From Bacillota bacterium (lineage in GTDB: Bacteria > Bacillota > Clostridia > Lachnospirales > Lachnospiraceae): a stretch of DNA of 64,000 nucleotides. Location: contig JAEZGK010000038.1 in the NCBI GenBank assembly GCA_023437365.1, positions 17,454 to 81,453 of the forward strand. The letters run 5' to 3'. Shown one piece after another: positions 51,213 to 60,932 of the stretch (position 1 is the stretch's first letter; each line of letters starts with the position of its first letter). Both the position numbers and the translations under genes were made by a program. The notes beneath the pieces are model-generated. The model was not told the origin of the DNA. It worked only from the letters and a program-made list of their open reading frames with translations, and ran no database searches.

Positions 51213-52803
51213 CTTTATATCTATCAGCAATTGCTTCGAATACCTTAATTCCGTCGATTGCCGCTGAGGTGATACCACCGGCATAGCCAGCTCCTTCACC
51301 ACATGGGTAGATTCCCTTAATATTGGCTTCGAAGCGTTCATCCCGATGTATCCTTACCGGTGAGGAGGTTCTGCTTTCTACCCCCGCAAGTATCGCTTCT
51401 TCGTTCGCAAAGCCTTTGATTTTATGATCAAAAGCTAGAATACCCTCCTTCAAGGCTTCCAGGATTTCCTTGGGAAGACAGCTGTTTAGGTTGGTCAGAC
51501 GATACGCCCCTTTGATATTGGGTGTAACATTTCCTATTGTAACACTATCCCTGTTATTTAACAAGTCACCGAAAAGCTGTACAGGAACAGCGCCCTTGCC
51601 TGCCTCATAGGCTGTCTGTTCAAGCTGTCTCTGAAAAGCAACTCCAGCAAGGGGGCCGTCCTGACCAAAATCCTCCGGCTGTACGGTAACTACGATCGCA
51701 CTATTGGCATTGTCTTCGTTTCTTAAATAATTACTCATTCCATTTACTGCAAGATATCCCTGCTCAGAGGATGCATTCACGACAAAGCCGCCCGGGCACA
51801 TGCAAAAGGAATAGACACCTCTGCCGTTCCTCGTTTGATGGGTCAGCTTATAATCTGCCGGTGGAAGTTCCTGATACCTGCTTCCATACTGTGCCTGACT
51901 GATCAGACTTTGTTTATGCTCGATACGAAGGCCGACGGCGAAGGGCTTCGGAGAAAGGAATAATCTGTGGTTTGTCAACATGGAAAAGGTATCTCTGGCA
52001 CTATGTCCAATAGCCAGAATCAATGCCTCACATGGGATTTGTTCCTTGTTATCCAGTATCACTGCCTTTACTGTACCCTCTTCTGTCACAAGCTCCGTCA
52101 GCTTCGTATTAAAACGTACTTCTCCGCCACAGCTGATAATTTCCCTTCTCATATTCTCGACAACCTTCCGCAGCTGATCTGTTCCGATATGAGGCTTATT
52201 CAGATACAGGATATCGGAGGGAGCTCCACAGTGGACAAAGGTCTCCATGACCAGGCGATACCGGTGGTTCGCATCCTTCACTAAGGTATTCAGCTTTCCG
52301 TCAGAGAAGGTCCCGGCTCCTCCCTCTCCGAATTGTACATTGCTTTCCGGCTTCAATAAGCCACTTGACCAGAATTGCTCTACCGATGCGACTCTTTTTT
52401 GAACCTCTTCACCGCGTTCCAGTACCAGCGGCTGATATCCGTGCTTTGCCAATAGGTAAGCTGCGAAAAGACCGGCCGGGCCTGTTCCTACCACCACGGG
52501 ACGGTGAAGCAGACCTTGTGTACCGCTGGGACAAAAGCTATAATGCTCCTCCGTTATGGATGATACATTTGTGTTTCTGCATTTGCTGATGAAGTAATCC
52601 TCGTTCTCCTTTGCTGCCAAACGCAAGGTTACATCTGCCGTATAGATATATTTAATTTCACCCTTCCTGGCATCAATGGACTTCTTAACGATAGTGTAGC
52701 TGTCTATCTTCTGGAGTGGTATCCGAAGTGCTTTCGCTATGGCGTTCCTGAAATCCTCCTCTGTATGACCAAGGGGAAGCTTAAGCTGTGTTATTCGTAT
52801 CAT
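51205..52803 (-). CDS. NAD(P)/FAD-dependent oxidoreductase (COG2509-like)
   Basis: 532 aa from ATG 52803 (AAGGAACGG upstream; the longer reading from 52902 overlaps the preceding gene). An N-terminal ferredoxin-like region of about 90 residues has KKSIDARKGEIKYIY. The FAD-binding VVVGTGPAGLFAAYLLAKHG is near residue 102, and GEGGAGTFSDGKLNT and CGEGAGYAGGITSAA at the end are markers of this uncharacterised dehydrogenase family. Reaction unknown. It overlaps or adjoins another flavoprotein gene on the 5' side, from which it is 44 bp away. Confidence 0.88.
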   Translation of the reverse strand: MIRITQLKLPLGHTEEDFRNAIAKALRIPLQKIDSYTIVKKSIDARKGEIKYIYTADVTLRLAAKENEDYFISKCRNTNVSSITEEHYSFCPSGTQGLLHRPVVVGTGPAGLFAAYLLAKHGYQPLVLERGEEVQKRVASVEQFWSSGLLKPESNVQFGEGGAGTFSDGKLNTLVKDANHRYRLVMETFVHCGAPSDILYLNKPHIGTDQLRKVVENMRREIISCGGEVRFNTKLTELVTEEGTVKAVILDNKEQIPCEALILAIGHSARDTFSMLTNHRLFLSPKPFAVGLRIEHKQSLISQAQYGSRYQELPPADYKLTHQTRNGRGVYSFCMCPGGFVVNASSEQGYLAVNGMSNYLRNEDNANSAIVVTVQPEDFGQDGPLAGVAFQRQLEQTAYEAGKGAVPVQLFGDLLNNRDSVTIGNVTPNIKGAYRLTNLNSCLPKEILEALKEGILAFDHKIKGFANEEAILAGVESRTSSPVRIHRDERFEANIKGIYPCGEGAGYAGGITSAAIDGIKVFEAIADRYKAR

Positions 52804-52847
52804 CTGATTTCCGTTCCTTAATACTTTTAGATTTAGGTTTCCATCAA

Positions 52848-54083
52848 TTACATTTTCATGCCTGCGGCTGTCCCGGCAACATATCCGCTGCTCCAGGCCC
52901 ACTGGAGATTATAGCCTCCGCAGGTACCATCCACGTCAACCAGTTCTCCTGTAAAATACAAACCCGGATGAAGCAAGGATTCCATCCTGTCCGGATTGAT
53001 TTGCTGGGTACTTACTCCGCCGGCACAGACCTGCGCCTGATCAAAGGAGTTGGTAGCATTGATTGGGAGTTCAAATTCCTTCATCTGAATGAGGATGGCC
53101 TCCAGCTCCTTTTCCGTTACACGATTTACCGGCATGGTGGGGTCCGAGCCCGCCTCCTTGATCAGGATGTAATTCAGCTTATGGTTTAGCAGACCTATTA
53201 GCATTTCTTCATAGGTCAAGGCGGGATTATGGCTGATTCGCTTCTTCAGCATCAGAAGTAGCGCTTCCCGTGGAATATCCTTCAGGAAATCGAGCTTCAG
53301 CATAGTCTTCCTGCCGTCCGACAGAGCTTTTGCAATAAATCTACTGATCTGAAGGATCGGAATTCCTGAGATACCGTAGTCAGTAAAGATGATTTCTCCC
53401 GTCTCTTCCGATAATCGCTTACCGTCTGCCATCGCTGTAACCTTTGCCACGGTACGAACTCCGGATACAGTCTTACAGCTTTTATTTGGTGATTTCAGCT
53501 GTACCAATGCCGGTAACGGCTGGAGAATTGTATGTCCCAAGCGCTTAGCCAGTTGATAACCGCTACCGTCAGAACCCAGCTGGGGAGATGCGCAGCCCCC
53601 GGTTGCAAGAATCAAATGATTGCCCTGATAACTGCAATGCTTATGATCCGAATCCTGTGTGACTACCGTATAATCCGGTTGCTTGATTTCTATTGCCTGT
53701 TCATTGTATCGTATTCTGACCGCCAGACGCTCACACTCCAGCAGAAGTGCCTGTTGAACGCTGGCAGCCTGCTCTGAATTCGGATAATAATAACCGTCCC
53801 GTTCCTTTGGGTATATGCCCAGCTCTTCGAAAAAAATCAGCGTTTTCTGTACATCAAAACAAGACAGCACCTTCATAGCAAATGCGCTGTCATTGGATCT
53901 GTAGCATTCCGGTTTCTGAACAAGGTTAGTAAAATTGCACTTTCCGTTACCGGTCGCCAATATTTTCTTTCCCGCCTTCTCTTTACGCTCCAGCATCAGA
54001 ACCGAGCTTCCGCTTCTCGCAGCTGCGATTGCTGCCATAAGACCGGAGGCTCCCGCTCCGATGATAATCACGTCATACTCCAC
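52848..54083 (-). CDS. NAD(P)/FAD-dependent oxidoreductase, HI0933/YhiN family
   Basis: About 411 aa. Start: GGGAGG eight bases before GTG 54083, giving (V)EYDVIIIGAGASG, which places the FAD motif at residues 8-13 as in relatives. The ATG at 54149 is too far upstream and lacks an RBS. Markers: LERKEKAGKKILATGNGKCNFTN and, at the C-terminus, YFTGELVDVDGTCGGYNLQWAWSSG. The family includes aminoacetone oxidase-like proteins but mostly has no known reaction. Confidence 0.9.
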   Translation of the reverse strand: MEYDVIIIGAGASGLMAAIAAARSGSSVLMLERKEKAGKKILATGNGKCNFTNLVQKPECYRSNDSAFAMKVLSCFDVQKTLIFFEELGIYPKERDGYYYPNSEQAASVQQALLLECERLAVRIRYNEQAIEIKQPDYTVVTQDSDHKHCSYQGNHLILATGGCASPQLGSDGSGYQLAKRLGHTILQPLPALVQLKSPNKSCKTVSGVRTVAKVTAMADGKRLSEETGEIIFTDYGISGIPILQISRFIAKALSDGRKTMLKLDFLKDIPREALLLMLKKRISHNPALTYEEMLIGLLNHKLNYILIKEAGSDPTMPVNRVTEKELEAILIQMKEFELPINATNSFDQAQVCAGGVSTQQINPDRMESLLHPGLYFTGELVDVDGTCGGYNLQWAWSSGYVAGTAAGMKM

Positions 54084-54238
54084 CTGAACAGCCTCCCGTT
54101 TACTAATGTTTGTTTCATTATATTTGAACCGAGGCATTATTTCAAGCATTTCTTTGAGATACGGATAATGATATAAGGATAAATCCTGCTTAATAACATA
54201 TATCCCTGTAGTTGAGCCTTTGTTGCTATTTAGGGCTA

Positions 54239-54895
54239 TTAACTCGAATAGCTTTCCAGAAGGGAGTACAGCTCGTCCAGGCTGTTGACATAGATTCCGT
54301 GGCTTAAAGCAACTCGATCCTCTTCCGGCAAATCCTTGGCAAGGATATGGGTATAGCTGTATACACTCTTCAAATCACTATTATATACTACGACATATCC
54401 GTCCTTTACCACGACATAAAAACGGTAAGGAACAAAGTCCTCATTATAGGTCTTCTTAATCTCAACCACATCACCGGAAAACCGAAGCAGCTCATAAGAA
54501 ATCAAGCCTCGATTATATTCTGACAAGGGCATATCATTCATATAGTCCGCTAAATATTCCACCACCTGAGTACGGGTTAAGCCCACCAGAGTCGCAGGTG
54601 GATTTAGCTTCTGCGTCTCTGTCTTGTTCGTCTTCATATTATAAATCTCGAGGATGTATTCTGTTGTTGGCTGTACTGTCAGCTCAGACTCTTTATCAAC
54701 AGCCTGACTATCCGGTTCGCCGGACGGAGTCGGTGATACTGTCTGAGTAAGTGTAAGCAGCTTATCCTTTCTTTCGATCGCCTTTTGATTAAAATCATTC
54801 AAAGCATGCAGATAGCTCAAATAATAGCAGGTACTGAACATGAGACACATCAGTACAAAGCTTCCGAGATAAATTGATGCCTTTTTATGTTTCAT
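54239..54895 (-). CDS. BofC-like membrane-anchored protein (tentative)
   Basis: 218 aa. One N-terminal transmembrane helix or signal anchor (about 8-26), a short coiled region, then a Ser/Pro/Thr linker, a domain of about 50 residues and a C-terminal domain with YRFYVVVKDGYVVVYNSDLKSVYSYT, which recalls the C-terminal domain of BofC. BofC modulates forespore-to-mother-cell signalling in Bacillus; the similarity here is by pattern only. RBS AAAGGAG before ATG 54895. It lies 109 bp downstream of the flippase gene, after a terminator-like hairpin. Confidence 0.55.
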   Translation of the reverse strand: MKHKKASIYLGSFVLMCLMFSTCYYLSYLHALNDFNQKAIERKDKLLTLTQTVSPTPSGEPDSQAVDKESELTVQPTTEYILEIYNMKTNKTETQKLNPPATLVGLTRTQVVEYLADYMNDMPLSEYNRGLISYELLRFSGDVVEIKKTYNEDFVPYRFYVVVKDGYVVVYNSDLKSVYSYTHILAKDLPEEDRVALSHGIYVNSLDELYSLLESYSS

Positions 54896-54952
54896 TCGAA
54901 ACCACTCCTTTGGCTCAATTATCTCCAGATTTCACAAATTTATACAGTAAAA

Positions 54953-54992
54953 AGGACTGTTGTGATATTCCGCAGAATATTACAGCAGCCCT
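54953..54992 (-). terminator. Terminator after the flippase gene
   Basis: AGGACTGTTGTGATATTC (54953-54970) pairs with GAATATTACAGCAGCCCT (54975-54992) around a four-base loop. On the minus strand it is followed by TTTTTACTG. Confidence 0.8.
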
Positions 54993-55004
54993 ATGTCTGT
55001 TTCT

Positions 55005-56693
55005 TTACAGCATATGAAGTTTTTTCAGTATCCGTATGATTCCGCTGCTTTTTGGAAGGAATGCAAGCTCCTGTTCATTTACACCCTTCATAAGAACCAG
55101 TAGGGCGAAATATGCAAGTACAGCCGTCAATATTGATACGATGGTTGAAATCAGTACGTCCCCGGAGAGCTTTATCATACCATGGTACACGAAATATGTG
55201 ATGACCCCCATCAATCCCGCACTGACAGTAGGAATTAGGAAGGTCTTTACAATCTCCTGCTGATAATTCAGATGCTTTGAGATAGCGATCCAGTTCAGGA
55301 TGCATACCACCATCGGGAAGGTAACATTACCGATGACTAGAGCATAGGTACTCATCGGAGTAAAATACAACAGGCAAAATACAAGTACCACATGAATTCC
55401 CAGGGAGATCGCCGAATTGATTACAGGTATTCGAAGTCGGTTAATTCCCTGCAGAACAGCCGTCGTTACTGTAGATAATGCATAGAATACGATGGAGATT
55501 GATCCGAGCATCATGATATTGGCGGACAGTGCATTATTATCTTTAAACAGCAGATACAAAATTGGGGATGCAAGCACACCCATACCGACTGCTGAAGGAA
55601 TAGCGATAATCATATTGAATTTCACAGCAGCGTGAAGCTTGTTATGGATGGAGCTCATCATACCTCGTGCCATATCTGCCGCCATGGTTGTTACGATTGC
55701 GGCCCCAATTGCAGTAGCGATGGATACCGGAACATTGGTCAGTAGTCTGTATTCTCCACTATAGATACCTGTCAGGGTATTACGATAACCTTCGATATAA
55801 AGCTGCCCTGCCATTGCTCCGTTTTCAGCCTTTAGCACCGGAAGGTCAAAGCCTGCAATGACTTTCGTGGACATGATATGACCAAACAGCGAGCCATCCA
55901 ATAGTCCGCTGATCTGATAGACAGTCTGGCTCAATATGATGGGTGCAATCGTCATCATCAGAAGCTTAAATACATCACGATAGGATTCTCTGACCCCTGA
56001 GGTATCATGCCTCATCTGTTTATTTAATACCGGTTTATATATAACAAATACGAATAGCAGGAACAGTAATCCGATGCAGGCACCTGTGAAGGTACCGAGG
56101 GTTCCTCCCGCTGCTCCGTAGGAGGCTACATTCACTGCAATACTGTTGTACTTCACCAGGAACCAGGCCGCGATAACACTTACAACTGCATTGATAATCT
56201 GCTCCAGTACCTGGGATACCGCAGTCGGAATCATTGTATTCTTGCCCTGGTAGAAGCCTCGAAGTACCCCCATGATTGAGAACACAAAAATAGTCGGTGC
56301 CAGTACCATAAGAGGCAAAGTGGTATTCGGACTTTTGAAGATTGCTTTCGCTAGAAAGCCTGCTCCGAAGAATACGATCAGCGTAGCTAACAGACCGACA
56401 GCAGCTGCAAATGCCATAGCACAGAGAAAAACCCGATAAGAATTTCTGTGCTCTTTATTCACTCTGCGGACCGCAACCAGCTTAGAAACGGCAAGCGGTA
56501 TGCTGTAGGAGGAAAGAATCAGAGCGATATTATACATCTCAAAAGCATTGCTGTAATAGCCCATGCCTTCCTTTCCAATGATTCGAACCATGGGTATCCG
56601 ATAGATTAATCCGATGACCCTCACCAGGATGGAGGCAGCTGCCAATATGCTTCCCTGTACCAGAAAATGATTACGTTTACTATGTGCTGACAT
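55005..56693 (-). CDS. Polysaccharide/lipid II flippase family protein (SpoVB/MurJ-like)
   Basis: 562 aa with about 14 transmembrane helices. The N-terminal block QGSILAAASILVRVIGLIYRIP and RGFYQGKNTMIPTAVSQVLEQ are typical of the SpoVB-like MOP exporters of Firmicutes, which include lipid II flippases needed for the spore cortex as well as vegetative homologs. Which substrate is moved cannot be read from sequence. RBS AGAGGAG before ATG 56693. It follows the YerB-type lipoprotein gene. Confidence 0.88.
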   Translation of the reverse strand: MSAHSKRNHFLVQGSILAAASILVRVIGLIYRIPMVRIIGKEGMGYYSNAFEMYNIALILSSYSIPLAVSKLVAVRRVNKEHRNSYRVFLCAMAFAAAVGLLATLIVFFGAGFLAKAIFKSPNTTLPLMVLAPTIFVFSIMGVLRGFYQGKNTMIPTAVSQVLEQIINAVVSVIAAWFLVKYNSIAVNVASYGAAGGTLGTFTGACIGLLFLLFVFVIYKPVLNKQMRHDTSGVRESYRDVFKLLMMTIAPIILSQTVYQISGLLDGSLFGHIMSTKVIAGFDLPVLKAENGAMAGQLYIEGYRNTLTGIYSGEYRLLTNVPVSIATAIGAAIVTTMAADMARGMMSSIHNKLHAAVKFNMIIAIPSAVGMGVLASPILYLLFKDNNALSANIMMLGSISIVFYALSTVTTAVLQGINRLRIPVINSAISLGIHVVLVFCLLYFTPMSTYALVIGNVTFPMVVCILNWIAISKHLNYQQEIVKTFLIPTVSAGLMGVITYFVYHGMIKLSGDVLISTIVSILTAVLAYFALLVLMKGVNEQELAFLPKSSGIIRILKKLHML

Positions 56694-56800
56694 ATCCTTG
56701 CTCCTCTAAATCATCATTTGTTGGTTTCATTCCATCCTTTGTTCTCACTTAGGAGGAATTATGATTTTTCTTTCTTTCAGTATCTTAGACTTTTATCTGT

Positions 56801-57928
56801 TTAATTGATTTTCACATCATCCGTACGATCATTCGGGAATAAAGCAATATAGGTTTTGCCCGGATTAATCGTAAGCTCCGCTCCTGCTTCATCATAATAT
56901 CTCATAAAGTGTTTGGCTTCATTCTTCTTCCAGGTGATCGGAACCATCTTACCGTCAGTGATATAGATTCCTTTTCCGGCAGCATTTTCAAGATCCATCG
57001 TCTGATAACCATTTTTATCGATATTCCATTCCTTTACGAATTGGATAATGATATTTTTGAAAGTAAGCTGTTCTCCTGTATTGGAGTCTTTATGCGCTCC
57101 TCCGAATTGATAACGATAATACAGCTTGTCGGAAGCCTGATAGGTAAAATAAGGTGAGGTATATGCTGAAAAATCCAGACTTACTTTCTCCGCTTTTTTA
57201 TTGGAGGACAACTCTGTGTCCTCTTGATAAAACGAGAAATGTGCCTGATCCTCTTCAGAATATTCTGTTTTAAACTTCTTCATCTCAATTCCCTTCAGAA
57301 TTCCCTTTTGAGTTGCAAAGGCATTATGGGGAGCCTTGATGGAATTATCCCTATGAAATACCACAGTATCCATATTGGAGTTACCGTCAATCTCATCCAC
57401 TCCGAGCTCCTTTACCTTGGCTCTGGCATATTTGGTACCGCCGTAATGTATATAAATCGCATTATATTCATCTGCTATACTGACAAAATAATGTCTGGCA
57501 CTGCGTGTCGAGCCTATTCTGTCACCCTGATAATTTTCACCGATACCAAGCAGTCTTGTAATACCGCCCTCTACGATACACTCATATACGATATCTGCCT
57601 GGCTAATTCCCCATTGATTGGAGACACTCTTGAAATTATTAAACTGAAATGCAATCGGACGCTTCGTTCCGATCTCCTTCTTTACCCACTGACCGGTGAG
57701 CCGGCTGATCACTTCATCCTCGTGATTGGTATCCTCCGGTACAGGTGTTACGGCTTCCGTCACCGAATTAATATCTTCCTCTGGAGCTTGTGTAACTGTA
57801 GGATTATTCTCTTCATAATTCTTTTGATACTCACTGATCACATCACCGTTATAACCACTGTTTTTACTGCAGCCAATGAACATAATTACTGTTGCCGCAA
57901 GGAGTAAATAATATGTAATTTTCTTCAT
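56801..57928 (-). CDS. DUF3048 lipoprotein (YerB-like)
   Basis: 375 aa. Signal peptide with lipobox FIGC and lipidated C20, then a Glu/Thr/Pro-rich linker to about residue 80. The two DUF3048 domains carry RPIAFQFNNFKSVSNQWGISQADIVYE (in parts: SQADIVYECIVEGG), IGSTRSARHYFVSIADEY and WKKNEAKHFMRYYDEAG. Cell-surface location. Function unknown; Bacillus YerB sits near DNA repair and lantibiotic genes. RBS AAAGG before ATG 57928. Confidence 0.9.
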   Translation of the reverse strand: MKKITYYLLLAATVIMFIGCSKNSGYNGDVISEYQKNYEENNPTVTQAPEEDINSVTEAVTPVPEDTNHEDEVISRLTGQWVKKEIGTKRPIAFQFNNFKSVSNQWGISQADIVYECIVEGGITRLLGIGENYQGDRIGSTRSARHYFVSIADEYNAIYIHYGGTKYARAKVKELGVDEIDGNSNMDTVVFHRDNSIKAPHNAFATQKGILKGIEMKKFKTEYSEEDQAHFSFYQEDTELSSNKKAEKVSLDFSAYTSPYFTYQASDKLYYRYQFGGAHKDSNTGEQLTFKNIIIQFVKEWNIDKNGYQTMDLENAAGKGIYITDGKMVPITWKKNEAKHFMRYYDEAGAELTINPGKTYIALFPNDRTDDVKIN

Positions 57929-57974
57929 GTACGGTCCATACCTTTCCTTGGAATATACTTACAACCCTTAGGTT

Positions 57975-58472
57975 TTATCTGAGAATCTGCAGCTTTTCCA
58001 AAACCTCACGCTGCTTGTCCTCCATAAGCTTTTGTTCCTCTTCCTCCATATGATCGTAACCGAACAAATGGAACATGCTGTGCGTCGTTAAAAATGCCAA
58101 TTCACGCTTCAGTGAATGGCCATATTCCTTTGCTTGCTGTTTTGCCCGTTCCAGAGATATCACGATATCCCCCAACAACAGTTCACCTGTTTCGGGATGA
58201 AAATAGGATGCAACCTCCTCTTCCAGTCGGGAAAAATCGCCGGGGATCTCATAATCCACTCCGGGAAAAGACAGGACATCTGTCGGGTCATCGATCTCCC
58301 GATACTCCTTATTGATTACTCTGATTTGCTCATCATTCGTAAGCAGGATATTGACTTCCGCCTCATAGGGGCAATCCGCATAATCAAGGCATGCCTCTAC
58401 AACCTTCTTCTCCATTTCTTCAAATTCAAACTCCAATTCTTCTGTTACCTCATAGTCAAAGTTGATTGTCAT
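57975..58472 (-). CDS. ybeY: rRNA maturation RNase YbeY
   Basis: A zinc-dependent endoribonuclease in 16S rRNA 3' end processing and ribosome quality control. 165 aa, the family length. The metal triad H131, H135 and H141 is in HSMFHLFGYDH. The earlier block EYREIDDPTDVLSFP is diagnostic. It is 104 bp downstream of the HD-protein gene and shares the yqfC-yqfD-phoH unit, the usual Firmicute order. Confidence 0.96.
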   Translation of the reverse strand: MTINFDYEVTEELEFEFEEMEKKVVEACLDYADCPYEAEVNILLTNDEQIRVINKEYREIDDPTDVLSFPGVDYEIPGDFSRLEEEVASYFHPETGELLLGDIVISLERAKQQAKEYGHSLKRELAFLTTHSMFHLFGYDHMEEEEQKLMEDKQREVLEKLQILR

Positions 58473-58576
58473 GGCAGTTTATCGCCTCCGTTCTTGCTTC
58501 TTAAGAAAATTTCGGACTATCAGATTAGGATTGATCGAATAGGATGCTTCCGGTTCCTTAGAATGGTCTTCCTGCA

Positions 58577-59884
58577 CTATTTATTGAATTCACTTTCGTA
58601 AAAATCCTTCAACACCTTAAAATCCTTCAAAGACAGGTCTACTCCGTCAAAGGTGCCTTTATCCATACGCAGTTGAAAAATATTATCGATAATCTTATTG
58701 GTGGAATATTTATTGTCCTCAGATTTTTCTATGTAATCTATTGTTGAAACGATATTATCCGACAGCATGACAATAGCAGCTTCCACAGAGCTCGGCTTAT
58801 CATATTTGATATTATGCTCCTTCAGAATCGCCTTGAGCTCCTTAGGAAAGGAATACTCCTCTGCAATTACCAAGCCTTCCTCGATATAATTCTTACCCTT
58901 CAGCTTTCCGATCTCGTGATACAGACCGCCTGCCTTTGCCAAAAGCTCATCCGCACCGACCTCTTTTGCCGCTCGGTAAGATAAATCACCAATCCTTAAG
59001 GCATGGGTATAGATACTTTCGGAAGCTTGCTTCAGTTTACGAAGCAGTTCATTGTCTTCTGAACAAAGAATATCATAGCTGGGTCTGTTTTCGGCAGATG
59101 CTTTCTGAACTTCAGCTTGATCCATACCTTGATTAGACGAATTAACAGCTGGTTCGGTTACACTACTGATTAAATCATTCGTATTTTCTGTACTGATGGT
59201 ATCAATCAGGATAACATCAGCGGTATCCTGTGCATCTGCTTCCCTTTTCTTCTTCTCTGCCTCATCATAGACAAGGCACAATAAAAAGGCGGTAACTAGT
59301 ACCGCTAAGATACTGAACAGGGAATTCAGATAATTGTAATTAACATTTTTATCAAAAATAAAATTATTAATGACAAAGGAAAGTGTGATATTCGTGGACA
59401 AAATAATAATTGCTGCATATACAGCGGTGGTTTTTGTTTTTAAAGCCCCCGAAAGCAGGCACATCATCGCTCCGATGACCATAATCTGGATCACCAGCTC
59501 TAACCCCAGGGATGAGGAAATAGCCAGGATGACGGTAAGATTAAAATGGCATATCATTCCAAGCTTATTATCAATCAGCATTGCGATGAGCAAACCACCA
59601 ATCATCCAGAAGCAGAACATATATGGCTTCGGTACGAATAACAGCAGACAGATCGCACTAAGATATCCCAGTGCAATGATGGTCTTTGAGAGTCGCTTAC
59701 TCAGGATATGCTCCTCATTAGCGCGTATATAAAATGTAGCAATTGTGGTCAGCACCATGGTAAGAATTGCGATCTTGGCAACCTCCAGGAAGGAGCTCTT
59801 ATATAGATATCCCGGTAAAATTGCAGCGCACATGGATACAATTGGCAGTATTGTGATTAAGATAGATTTTTTACCTGTTTTCAT
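58577..59884 (-). CDS. Reduced 7TM-HD protein with degenerate HD site (PgpH-position gene)
   Basis: 435 aa. Six or more transmembrane helices (about 8-205), a charged low-complexity linker (210-285), and an HD-like domain (290-435). The metal-binding set is H294, H323 followed by E324 where the family has D, H357 and D376. The region QHHGT of PgpH is here EHNIKYD. Between phoH and ybeY other Firmicutes encode PgpH, a c-di-AMP phosphodiesterase of over 700 aa with an extracellular 7TMR-HDED part; that part is missing. It overlaps the phoH end. I expect weak or no hydrolase activity. Confidence 0.82.
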   Translation of the reverse strand: MKTGKKSILITILPIVSMCAAILPGYLYKSSFLEVAKIAILTMVLTTIATFYIRANEEHILSKRLSKTIIALGYLSAICLLLFVPKPYMFCFWMIGGLLIAMLIDNKLGMICHFNLTVILAISSSLGLELVIQIMVIGAMMCLLSGALKTKTTAVYAAIIILSTNITLSFVINNFIFDKNVNYNYLNSLFSILAVLVTAFLLCLVYDEAEKKKREADAQDTADVILIDTISTENTNDLISSVTEPAVNSSNQGMDQAEVQKASAENRPSYDILCSEDNELLRKLKQASESIYTHALRIGDLSYRAAKEVGADELLAKAGGLYHEIGKLKGKNYIEEGLVIAEEYSFPKELKAILKEHNIKYDKPSSVEAAIVMLSDNIVSTIDYIEKSEDNKYSTNKIIDNIFQLRMDKGTFDGVDLSLKDFKVLKDFYESEFNK

Positions 59885-60932
59885 CTCGGTTTCCCCTGAT
59901 CTTTTCGGATTTGTAATGAACGCGACTCACTTTTTTGTGCCTATCCTTCTCAGACATTCTGTCATCATATCTTTTCTGCTTATCCTCGTAAGCATCATAA
60001 GCCTTAACTATCTTCTGAACCAACGGATGTCTGACTACATCCTGACTGGTCAGGAACGAAAAACCGATATCTTCGATTTTAGATAATACCTTCAGTGCCA
60101 CATCAAGACCGGACTTGCTTCCTGCCGGTAAATCCTTCTGCGTCTGATCTCCGGTAATCACTACCTTAGAGCCGAAACCGATTCTGGTTAAAAACATCTT
60201 CATCTGTGCAGGAGTGGTATTCTGCGCCTCATCCAGAATGATAAATGCATTCTCAAGCGTACGTCCTCTCATATAAGCGAGCGGGGCAACCTCGATTAAA
60301 CCCTTCTCCGTGTTTTTAATATAAGCTTCCGGACCCATGATCTGATATAAAGCATCATACAAGGGTCTTAAATATGGGTCAACCTTACTCTGAAGATCTC
60401 CTGGCAGAAAGCCCAGCTTCTCACCTGCTTCAATTGCAGGACGGGTCAAAATAATCTTACTGACCTCATCATTCTTGAACGCTGTGATTGCCATAGCCAT
60501 GGCTAGATAAGTCTTGCCGGTACCTGCAGGACCGACACCGAACACGATCATCTTTTTACGAATCTGATCGACATAGGTCTTCTGTCCGAGAGTCTTTGGC
60601 TTTATCGGTTTTCCGCTTATGGTATGGCAGATCAAATCCTTATCTATCTCAACAATTGCTTGTTCCTTATCCTCATGACATAGGGAAATGGCATAGTTTA
60701 CGTTTTGTTCTGTAATCTGATTTCCCCTTCTGGAAAGCTCCAGAAGCTGAATAAATACGCTTTTTGCTTTTGTGACATCCTCAGCTTTACCTACAACCTT
60801 AACCTCGCCGTTTCTTGCAATAATCGTTACATTGAAAGCACATTCTATGATTTTTGCATAAGCATCAAAACCGCCAAATACATTTTTCTCATGTTCAGCA
60901 GGGATATCAATGATTGTCTCCATTATGCTCAT
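59871..60932 (-). CDS. phoH: PhoH family ATPase
   Basis: 353 aa. An N-terminal KH-like part to about 100, then the P-loop ATPase with Walker A GPAGTGKT at 134-141 and Walker B FIILDEAQNT near 240, followed by TGDQTQ. PhoH-type ATPases are linked to RNA metabolism; with YbeY next door it probably works on ribosomal RNA. The start ATG 60932 overlaps yqfD by 26 bases, so they are coupled. A charged C-terminal tail (KKVSRVHYKSEKIRGNR) is visible. Confidence 0.95.
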   Translation of the reverse strand: MSIMETIIDIPAEHEKNVFGGFDAYAKIIECAFNVTIIARNGEVKVVGKAEDVTKAKSVFIQLLELSRRGNQITEQNVNYAISLCHEDKEQAIVEIDKDLICHTISGKPIKPKTLGQKTYVDQIRKKMIVFGVGPAGTGKTYLAMAMAITAFKNDEVSKIILTRPAIEAGEKLGFLPGDLQSKVDPYLRPLYDALYQIMGPEAYIKNTEKGLIEVAPLAYMRGRTLENAFIILDEAQNTTPAQMKMFLTRIGFGSKVVITGDQTQKDLPAGSKSGLDVALKVLSKIEDIGFSFLTSQDVVRHPLVQKIVKAYDAYEDKQKRYDDRMSEKDRHKKVSRVHYKSEKIRGNRDENR

